DNA of 64,000 nt from Macrostomum hystrix (taxonomy: Eukaryota; Platyhelminthes; Macrostomidae). The notes under the pieces were generated by a model. That model was not told where the DNA came from, did no database searches, and saw only the letters and a program-made list of their open reading frames with translations. Position numbers and translations under genes: made by a program. This document shows, piece by piece, positions 32,295 to 44,200 of the stretch (within the stretch, counting starts at the first letter, position 1; each line of letters opens with the position of its first letter). The stretch covers positions 2,061,501 through 2,125,500 of the forward strand of contig CATNEN010000003.1 of assembly GCA_950097015.1 (NCBI GenBank), read 5' to 3'.

Positions 32295-35200
32295 ATGGAA
32301 AATGGCGGCCATGGTACAGCCTGCTGCGGTGCTACTAATGGAACAACTAACATTGACGAGTCGCAATCTAAGATGAAGAAGCGGTGAGTTTTTTTAATAT
32401 CGATTTAAACAAAACCGCTGACTAAGTTTAGCAACAGCAAACATTCAACTAGAAAGGCGGCTCTTGTTGACAGTTTCTTTTCTTTTTTCAATTTGACTAA
32501 TTGCTTTACGCTCTGTTGCGCCTTCTATTTCACAATGCATACAATTCTAGGGCTGAGACAGGGGTGACTGGCTGGACTTGCACTTTGAGGGAAGACATTG
32601 ACAATTTACGAAACTTTTTCAGGAGCTTGTTGGGGTGCCGTGCCACTTTGTTGCTTTGCTGTGTGCCTGTGTTTAATGGCCGTTAATTTGAAGCTTGACT
32701 GGAGTCGCATTCCTTTAAACAGAAAACTGAATACAAAAGAAAGAAGCCCACAACCTCCCTTATTGAGAGAGAGAAAAAGCTTTTGGTATAAGTTGATTTA
32801 AGCTATTAAACCATACTCTGATATTTATTATTCACAGCGGTTGCGTTTCTAGTTCTGCTGTGGGGTGGTGGGCGCTGGGTCTTTAGGCTGCATGCAGGCA
32901 GGGCAGGGCTTGGCCAAGTTGTGTGCGCGGGCTCAGTTAAATGGTCACGTGATCAAGCACTCCTTCGTTCCGACCTTGCCCCCCCGCTCTTATTGTGCTT
33001 ATTTGGAGTATGTACATTTGAATGTACGCAGCTGGGAGAGAAGGTTGGTGGGGGGACCTTATGTTCATTTAGCTAAGGCATTGTCGCGCGTTTTTAGCCA
33101 TAGCAAAGAAACTGAATGTTTGCTTGCCTACTGCTTTACATTTGCTTCATTATAGCCCGAACGAGTCTGCCAGAAACCAACCCAAGCATGTCTCCTAGGC
33201 TCCTATGTTAATGTTTCCATTCTCTGTGTTCTTCATAAGGCCAATCGAGGCATTAAAGTGAAATAGAATGCTTCCTATTCTACTCTAAGTCGGTCCCTGT
33301 CGCCAGTCGCCTATCTCGCCTCAACTGGGGCATATTTAAGCTCGGATTTTCTATCTAAAGTTCTTCGAATTAAGTGGCGCCACGCTGCACCCTGAAAATT
33401 TCGGAGGCTCTCTACGCGTCTACGCAAGACAACACTAAATCAAACGAATTGATTCTGACGTGTTTCATAGTTAATTTTTTTCCCTCTGTTATCTGCCGGC
33501 CGACCGGTAGCAAATCTTCTTGTGATTGAATTGAGTCTACCAATATCATAGGCAACCTAGCTAATCATTGCTGTGCAAGTCTAAGTTTTGTCTGTTATCG
33601 GATTTCAAAGAGCCCGCCCAAGATATAACAAACTACAACTGTCCACCTTATCCGCTACGTTTTATAACTTAATATTGATTATAGACTGGCCCCCGCTTCG
33701 CATTCAGTTATATATTAGCCAGTCTAAATCTTTAATTTCTGTTACTTGGTTAGATATCTTGCAATTCTAGTTTAGCTCTAATGAGCTGTATTAATATTGT
33801 ACTAGCCTAGCTGTTAGCCTTATGCAAATTGAATAAGCCAGCTCTAGCTTAGCATTTAAGTCTCATATACAGCTGAATTCATTATTAGCTTCCTAGACAT
33901 ATTGGCAAATAGTTGGCATTTAGCCTTAGCTATCACTGAACTATTAATTATTTACTGATCTTAATTATCAAATCATGCCGCGATTGAGAAGGTAGGTCAA
34001 GTGTTTCTTGCTTAGTGACTGTAACTTACTAATAAAGCGCATTAATTACACTTGTAGTTTATGTTAATTTAGCTTGCTTTGAGTAAAGTACATTTAAAAT
34101 ACTTTGGCCTGACTGTTGAAGGACCATGAATAGTAGGGTTAGCTAGCGGAGACCGTTGAAGGACCATGGATAGTAGGGTAGCTAGCGGAGACCGTTGAAG
34201 GACCATGGATAAAAGGGTAGCTAGCGGAGACCTTTGAAGGACCATGGATAGTAGGGTTAGCTAGCGGAGACCGTTGAAGGACCCATAAAAGGGTAGCTAG
34301 CGGAGACCGTTAAAAGACCATGGATAATAGGGTAACATGAATTGAGTGCCAGACGCCAATAGAATGACAAGTAATAAGACAAAGAAGAGGATTGCGAAAG
34401 TATATTAAAGGACTAGAACTGATACCAGCTAAGACAAAAAGTTGGTGATTTGGAAACCAATTTGATCTCCAATTCGTAGAAATGAAAATTAAATAGTTCA
34501 TTTTGCCGCTTGCCGCAATTTATTTTCATCCAGAAACGCCCAGAGGAACATGTCGGTGGAGGAGCAGGAGCGTGCGATCGAGACCATTTTCAAGATCCTC
34601 AAGGATAAGAAAGGTCGCGTTCCGGTCTCTAAGCTGTTCTCGGTAAGTCAGCTTGTTGTTAGCTTGTCAGTGGTTTTTTAGTGGGTCAGACTGGCTCAGA
34701 TTGGTGGGTCAGACTAGTTCAGATTGGTGGGTCAGACTAGCTCAGATTGGTGGGTCAGACTAGCTCAGATTGGTGGGTCAGACTAGCTCAGATTGGTGGG
34801 TCAGACTGGGTCAGATTGGTGGGTCAGACTAGCTCAGATTGGTGGGTCAGACTGGGTCAGATTGGTGGGTCAGACTGGGTCAGATTGGTGGGTCAGACTG
34901 GGTCAGATTGGTGGGTCAGACTGGGTCAGATTGATGGGTCAGACTGGCTCAGTTATGTGGGTCAGACTAGCTCAGATTGGTGGGTCAGACTAGCTCAGAT
35001 TGGTGGGTCAGACTGGCTCAGATTGGTGGGTCAGACTAGCTCAGATTGGTGGGTCAGACTGGGTCAGATTGGTGGGTCAGACTGGGTCAGATTGGTGGGT
35101 ATTCGCTAAGTATTCCTATATGTGCGTAAATAATTATTTAACTTGTAATATCCCCCAGGTAATTGAGGAAGCCGGAATCTACCTGAACGATCCACGCCTA

Positions 35201-38200
35201 AAAGATATCATGGAGAATGTCACCGAGTTGCAGAGAAAATCCATGAAGACTGAGGAATTGGCCAAAGATTCCTACTTTTTGGATAAGGACACTTTCAAGC
35301 GGTTAGTTGGCCTCCGCTTGCTTGCTTTCGTTTTTAAAAGCAGAAAATTAAATGTACGAGAGCAAGATGGAACTTGAAAGGAATCAGCTAGATTAAGGGA
35401 AGAATGATAAATATTGAAGAGGAAGATGGAGATGGCGAGAGGGGAACGAGAGAAATGGAGACGAGAAAAGGAGAGCCAGAAGGGGAAGAAAGCTAGGGGA
35501 GAAAAAGGGAGGGAGAAGGGGAAGAAAGAGGGACAATGGGAACAAAGATCAAGGGATAAAAAAGAGGGAGATGGGAAAAGAAATAGTCGAGAGAGAGACG
35601 GAGTGAGAATGAACATTTATATCCCCTCCTATTTATCCACTGCGCCAGCATCGTCGCGGACAATTGCGTGATGCTGCACCGCATTATGACCAACGATTTT
35701 GTCATTCAACAGTTTAAAAATTTCTGGGATGAGATTCTAAAAATCTATTACTCGTGCAAGGCTAACGACGATGGAGACGTGAGTTCGATTCGCAGAAAGC
35801 CAGAATTTTTGTGAAGATTTTCATTCGTAAAAACTGTAAAAACAAATTATTTATTCTTACAGCCCGCAAATTACATTCCTCAACTGGCCAGAGCCGACAG
35901 AAATCACTGGGGTGTCTCGGTCTGCACGGTCGACGGTCAAAGGTGAGTGGAGCGAGTGTTTATCCTGGTCATAGTACCACCAATGACCGATTCCCATCCA
36001 TAGTACTACCAATGACCAATTCCCAGTCATAGTACCACCAATGACCGATTCCCAGTCATAAGTACTACCAATGACCGATTCCCAGTCATAGTACCACCAA
36101 TGACCGATTCCCAGTCATAAGTACTACCAATGACCAATTCCCAGTCATAAGTGCTACCAATGACCGATTCCCAGTCATAAGTGCTACCAATGACCGATTC
36201 CCAGTCATAAGTACTACCAATGACCGATTCCCATCCATAGTACTACCAATGACCAATTCCCAGTCATAGTACCACCAGTGACCGATTCCCATCCATAGTA
36301 CTACCAATGACCAATTCCCAGTCATAGTACCACCAGTGACCGATTCCCATCCATAGTACTACCAATGACCAATTCCCAGTCATAGTACCACCAGTGACCG
36401 ATTCCCATCCATAGTACTACCAATGACCAATTCCCAGTCATAGTACTACCAATGACCGATTCCCATTCATAGTACTACCAATGACCGATTCCCATTCATA
36501 GTACTACCAATGACCAATTCCCAGTCATAGTACTACCAATGACTAATTCCCATTCATAGTACTACCAATGACTAATTTCCATTCATAGTACCACCAATGA
36601 CCAATTCCCAGTCATAGTACTACCAATGACCGATTCCCATTCATAGTACTACCAATGACCGATTCCCATTCATAGTACTAGCAATTACCGATTCCCATTC
36701 ATAGTACTACCAATGACCGATTCCCATTCATAGTACTACCAATGACCGATTCCCATTCATAGTACTACCAATGACCAATTCCCAGTGATAGTACTACCAA
36801 TGACTAATTCCCATTCATAGTACTACCAATGACCAATTCCCATTCATAGTACTACCAATGACCAATTCCCAGTCATAGTACTACCAATGACCAATTCCCA
36901 GTCATAGTACTACCAATGACCGATTCCCAGTCATAGTACTACCAATGACCGATTCCCATTCATAGTACCACCAATGACCAATTCCCAGTCATAGTACCAC
37001 CAATGACCAATTCCCAGTCATAGTACGAGTACCACCAATGACCAATTCCCAGTCATAGTACCACCAATGACCAATTCCCATTCATAGTACTACCAATGAC
37101 CAATTCCCAGTCATAGTACCACCAATGACCGATTCCCAGTCATAGTACTACCAATGACCGATTCCCATTCATAGTACCACCAATGACCAATTCCCAGTCA
37201 TAGTACCACCAATGACCAATTCCCAGTCATAGTACGAGTACCACTAATGACCAATTCCCAGTCATAGTACCACCAATGACCAATTCCCAGTCATAGTACC
37301 ACCAATGACCAATTCCCATTCATAGTACCACCAATGACCAATTCCCAGTCATAGTACCACCAATGACCAATTCCCAGTCATAGTACCACCAATGACCAAT
37401 TCCCAGTCATAGTACTAGACAGCAAAACATAAGCCAATGAAATGATCGAACATCCTTAACAGAGCCAGCGTGGGCGACACAACAATTCCGTTCTGCATCC
37501 AGTCGGCCAGCAAGCCGCTGAACTACGCGTTGGCCATCACCGTTCTAGGCGCCGGTGCTGTCCACGAGTACATCGGCTATGAACCGTCCGGCATCAGCTT
37601 CAACTCTATCGCGCTCAACAAAGAGAGTGAGTATACGCGTACTCAAAATGCCTAGATGGGCCTTTAAATCTAGCACATGCAGGCTGCGGGTTCAACAATT
37701 TGAATAAACCTGTCATTTCCCTACTCCCTTCTCTCGTTTCTCCCTTCCCTTCTCCCCTTCCCTTCTCCCCTTTCTCACTTCCCTTCTCCCTTCCTCACTT
37801 CCCTTCTCCCCTTCCTCACTTTCCTTTTTCCCTTCCTCCTTTCCTTCTACCTTCCCTTCTCCCCTTCCTTACTTCCCTTCTCCCCTTCCTCTATTATCTT
37901 CTTCCGTTCCACAATTCCCATCTCCTCTTCCCGCTTTTCATACGTTAGTGATAAATAGTGACCTCTACCTGCCTCACCCGAAGCCAATTGAAACTCATTC
38001 CAATCTAGACAAGCCGCACAACCCAATGATCAATTCTGGCGCAATCGTCACGTGCTCTCTGCTATACGCCGATCTCAAGCTGGCAGACAGGTTTGACAAT
38101 GTAAGCCCTGGGCCCGCTGTTGATGATGATGCTGCGCCTTCACCGCATACTCAAGCTGTGAGCGCTGGGGAATTTCTGGCTTGTGTCTGCTGCTGCTGCT

Positions 38201-41200
38201 GCTGGTGTTGCTGCTGACGTTGCTGCTGCTGATATTAGGTGTTAGAATATAGATAAGATAAACTACATAGACTGCAGGATAGATGGGATCAGCTACAAAG
38301 ACTGTCAGAGAGATGGGAATAGGAACACCTAAAATGACTGTAGGATAGATTAGGGACAAAAACTTGAATGCATCGACAAACTATAAAGACTATGGAATAG
38401 TTTAGATAAACTACATCGACTGTAGGATAGATCGGATAAACTGCAAAGACTATTAAAATAGATCGGATAAACTACAAAGACTATTAAAATAGATCGGATA
38501 AACTACAAAGACTATTAAAATAGATCGGATAAACTACAAAGACTATGAAAATAGATCGGATAAACTACAAAGACTATGAAAATAGATCGGATAAACTGCA
38601 AAGACTATTAAAATAGATCGGATAAACTGCAAAGACTATTAAAATGGATCGGATAAACTACAAAGACTATTAAAATAGATCGGATAAACTACAAAGACTA
38701 TGAAAATAGATCGGATAAACTGCAAAGACTATTAAAATAGATCGGATAAACTACAATGACTATTAAAATAGATCGGATAAACTACAAAGACTATGAAAAT
38801 AGATCGGATAAACTACAAAGACTATTAAAATAGATCGGATAAACTACAATGACTATTAAAATAGATCGGATAAACTACAAAGACTATGAAAATAGATCGG
38901 ATAAACTACAAAGACTGTAAGATGACCACGATTGCTGTTTGCCTGTTAGTTTTTTTTCACCCTTTAATTATGAGCACAGTTTGAGAATGAAACGAAGCGC
39001 TTATCTGTCATCGTTTTAAGGACGTTTATTTTTAAAGCAGTTTTTTTCTCTTCAGAATTAAGAATCAGCACAATATACATATTTTACAAAATCCTTTGTG
39101 TCAAAAACTTGTCAATTTGAAGTAATCTAATTTTGTCTTGTTTGACAAATTAGACTTGCTCCATTCTGTGTGTTGTGCTGTAATGGGTCTATTAGCTTCA
39201 ACAGAAATGACTAATTAGATTAGCTATAGTTAAGCTGGCTGCTAATTCTGTGTGCTTTGGGTTCGCTTAAAAACAAACATGCATGTCATTTTGTTTCGGG
39301 TGGCTGTGATAAATATCTATATATAATTAACTTAAAGTATACGCAGCTTATAAGGGTGAGATTCCAGTAGCTGGTTTGTTCAAAATCTTATTGCTTCCAA
39401 TAACTAACCACTGCTTGTTATAAACAATCATATTGTGATCAAACTGTTGATTTTATCACTAATTAGATGTATCATTCTATGATTTTTTATCCTAAAAGTT
39501 GATCCCTGAACACAAAGACCCTAGACCCGCCACCTCAATATCCTAGATCCCCAATCCTAATCCGAATTCAATCCCAATATCCTAGATCCCCAATCCCAAG
39601 ATTCTAGATCCCCAATCCCAAGATACTAGATCCCCAATCCTATGATTCTAGATCCCTAATCCCAATATCCTAGATACCCAATCCCAATATCCTAGATCCC
39701 CAATCCCAAGATTCTAGATCCCCAATCCTAATCCGAATCCAATCCCAATATCCTAGATCCCCAATCCCAAGATACTAGATTCCCAATCCCAATATTCTAG
39801 ATCCCAAATCCCAATATCCTAGATACCCAATCCTATGATCCTAGATCCCCAATCCCAAGATTCTAGATCCCCAATTCCATGATACTAGATCCACAATCCT
39901 AAGATCCTAGACCCCCAATCCCAATATTCTAGATCCCAAATCCCAATATCCTAGATCCCCAATCCTGGGATACGAGATCTCTAATATCTGATCCTAGATT
40001 GCTGAATGAAATGGCTTTCCTTATTCCGCCTACATGTGTACTTAAATATTTAAAATATAAGTATTACTAAAATTGAATCAATTCTCACCTGTACCGCCGT
40101 CAATTTGCAGGTGATCAATGCCTACAAGCACATAGCCGGCATGGAATTTATCGGGTTTAGCAATCCGACGTAAGACGGGATTTGGGATTTCTGTGTCTGT
40201 TTTTTGTTTCCTAACCTCATTGCTGGTTTTAGGGTTTTTTAACACTCATCAAAGTACAGTGCAGTACAGTACTCTTTTTACGTATTATCTACTCTCCCTT
40301 TAATCTCATCATAGTCTCCTTGTAATCTCATCATAGTCTCCCTTTAATCTCATCATAGTCTCCTTGTAATCTCATCATAGTCTCCTTGTAATCTCATCAT
40401 AGTCTCCTTGTAATCTCATCATAGTCTCCTTGTAATCTCATCATAGTCTCCTTGTAATCTCATCATAGTCTCCTTGTAATCTCATCATAGTCTCCCATTA
40501 ATCTCATCATAGTCTCCCATTAATCTCATCATAGTCTCCCATTAATCTCATCATAGTCTCCCATTAATCTCATGATAGTCTCCCTTTAATCTCATCATAG
40601 TCTCCCTTTAATCTCATCATAGTCTCCCATTAATCTCACCATAGTCTCCCTTTAATCTCATCATAGTCTCCCTTTAATCACATCATACTCTCACCCAACT
40701 AACCTTAATCTCTCATTGTTTTCACCTTTCTGCTGCAATTAAGAATTGTTTTCCTTTGTTCTAAATAATTTTTTAGCTTTCTGTCCGAGCGCGAAACGGC
40801 AGACAGAAACTTCTGCCTCGGCTATTACATGAAGGAGAACGAGGTGAGGATCTGCTGTAGAATATGTTGAAAACTATGTACGTTTAATGTACGCTTATAG
40901 TGCGTGAAATGTATGATTTTTCTTGAATTATCGGATTTACAATTTCACCTAAAATCCAATATAGAATCTCGCCTAAAATCCTATCTAAAATCAAATCTAG
41001 AATCCCATCTACAATCCTATCTACAATCCTATCTAGAATCCTATCTTGAATCCTATCTTCAATCCTATCTACAATCTTATCTACAATCTTATCTATAATC
41101 CTTTCTACAATCCCATCTACAATCCTATCTTGAATCCTATTTAAAATGCTATCTAGAATCCCACCTATAATCCTTTTCACAATGCTTTCTCGAATCCCAT

Positions 41201-44200
41201 TTTTTCCCAGTGTTTCCCGGCCGGCACGAACCTGCTGGAGGTTTTGGACTTCTACTTCCAACTGTGCTCAGTTGAGATCACTTGCGAGTCCGGCGCAGTG
41301 ATTGCTGCCACCTTGGCTAACGGCGGAATCTGCCCTCTGACTGGGGAGCGAGTTTTGTCCACCGAGGCAGTTCAGGACACCCTGTCACTCATGCATAGCT
41401 GCGGCATGTACGACTACTCGGGACAGTTCGCCTTTAAGGTGAGCCTAGCAATCCATTCTGCTCCTTCATCCACTGAGAGGCTAGACTAGCAATCCATTCT
41501 GTCCCTTCATCCACTGAGAGGCTAGACTAGCAATCCATTCTGTTCCTTCACCCACTGAGAGGCTAGACTAGCAATCCATTCTGTTCCTTCACCCACTGAG
41601 AGGCTAGACTAGCAATCCATTCTGTCCCTTCATCCACTGAGAGGCTAGACTAGCAATCCATTCTGTTCCTTCACCCACTGAGAGGCTAGACTAGCAATCC
41701 ATTCTGTTCCTTCATCCACTGAGAGGCTAGACTAGCAATCCATTCTGTTCCCTCATCCACTCAGAGGCTAGACTAGCAATCCATTCTGTTCCTTCATCCA
41801 CTGAGAGGCTAGACTAGCAATCCATTCTGTTCCTTCATCCACTCAGAGGCCAGACTAGCAATCCATTCTGTTCCTTCATCCACTGAGAGGCTAGACTAGC
41901 AATCCATTCTGTTCCTTCATCCACTGAGAGGCTAGACTAGCAATCCATTCTGTTCCTTCATCCACTGAGAGGCCAGACTAGCAATCCATTCTGTTCCTTC
42001 ACCCACTGAGAGGCTAGACTAGCAATCCATTCTGCTCCTTCATCCACTGAGGGGCTAGACTAGCAATCCATTCTGTTCCTTCACCCACTGAGAGGCTAGA
42101 CTAGCAATCCATTCTGTTCCTTCATCCACTGAGAGGCTAGACTAGCAATCCATTCTGTTCCTTCACCCACTGAGAGGCTAGACTAGCAATCCATTCTGTT
42201 CCTTCATCCACTGAGAGGCTAGACTAGCAATCCATTCTGTTCCTTCACCCACTGAGAGGCTAGACTAGCAATCCATTCTGTTCCTTCATCCACTCAGAGG
42301 CTAGACTAGCAATCCATTCTGTTCCTTCATCCACTGAGGGGCTAGACTAGCAATCCATTCTGTTCCTTCATCCACTCAGAGGCTAGACTAGCAATCCATT
42401 CTGTTCCTTCATCCACTGAGAGGCTAGACTAGCAATCCATTCTGTTCCTTCATCCACTGAGAGGCTAGACTAGCAATCCATTCTGTTCCTTCACCCACTG
42501 AGAGGCTAGACTAGCAATCCATTCTGTTCCTTCACCCACTGAGAGGCTAGACTAGCAATCCATTCTATTCCATCATCCACTGAGAGGCTAGACTAGCAAT
42601 CCATTCTGTTCCTTCACCCACTGAGAGGCTAGACTAGCAATCCATTCTGTTCCTTCATCCACTGAGAGGCTAGACTAGCAATCCATTCTGTTCCTTCACC
42701 CACTGAGAGGCTAGACTAGCAATCCATTCTGTTCCTTCACCCACTGAGAGGCTAGACTAGCAATCCATTCTGTTCCTTCATCCACTGAGAGGCTAGACTA
42801 GCAATCCATTCTGTTCCTTCATCCACTGAGAGGCTAGACTAGCAATCCATTCTGTTCCTTCACCCACTGAGAGGCTAGACTAGCAATCCATTCTGTTCCT
42901 TCATCCACTGAGAGGCTAGACTAGCAATCCATTCTATTCTTTGCTTGACTCTATTCTGCATCTGTGGAAAAAGTCGTGCGTGATAATAATTTTCTGAACC
43001 CTTACTTTCACACAGAAGCCAATCTTATTCTAAATTTATTAGCGAATTATTTTTCTTTGAGAGAACCTCAGATCAAAGGCCTGTTGTAAAGGTGTGAGCG
43101 AGCTTTATCTTCATAAAGTACTAACCAGCGGAATAAAATTAGCATTAATCTATTCAGCATACTAGCGATATGCTGGATAAACTAAATCTAAAAATCTAAT
43201 GCGTAAATAAAGGTTTTAATCAACTTTGTATTCTATATCGAACTAGGCAATGCTATAAACGAATTTTCAACTGTGTCAGATCATGTGTCAGGAATGCACT
43301 TTATTGTCACACCTTAGCCAATAACCTGATGAAACTATTGGCGCCTCTCATCCAATATCCAATCAAACATCCTTACAAAATGCTTTTCACAATCGTACCA
43401 CAATCGTTCCACAATCCTACAACCTTAAATCACATGCGGAATCCTACCCGACATCCCATCCAGAATTCCACACAAAATCCCATCCAGAACCCTACGTAAA
43501 ATCCTATTCAGAATTCCACACAAAATCCCATCCAGAACCCTACCTAAAATCCTATCCAGAATCCCACACGACATCCCATCCAGAATCCCACCTAAAATCC
43601 TATCCAGAATCCCACCCGACATCCCATCCAGAATCCACCTAAAATCCTATCCAGAATCCCACCCGACATCCCATCCAGAATCGCATCCAAAATCCTATCC
43701 AGAATCCAACTTAAAATCCTATTTACAATCCCACCCAGAATCCCATCTAAAATCCCATCCGATGGATAAACCCATCCCATGAAAACGAAGTTTACCAACG
43801 GATGCAGAATCCCACCTAAGATAACATCCAGAATCCCACCCACAATCCTATCCAGAATCCCACCTAAAATCCCATCCAGAATCCCACCTAAAATCCTATC
43901 CAGAATCACACCTTAAATCCCATCCAGAATCCCACCCACAATCCTATCCAGAATCCCACCTAAAATCCCATCCAGAATCCCACCTAAAATCCCATCCAGA
44001 ATCCCACCTAAAATCCTATCCAGAATCCCACCTAAAATCCTATCCAGAATCCCACCTAAAATCCTATCCAGAATCACACCTTAAATCCTATCCAGAATCC
44101 CACCTAAAATCCTATCCAGAATCACACCTTAAATCCCATCCAAAACCCCACCTAAAATCCTATCCAGAATCACACCTTAAATCCCATCCAGAATCCATCC

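Noticed and set aside
34747-35109. 120-codon frame beside glutaminase exon 2
   Set aside because: It is the translation of the 23-bp intronic minisatellite; the true exon 3 begins at 35159 after a clear acceptor.
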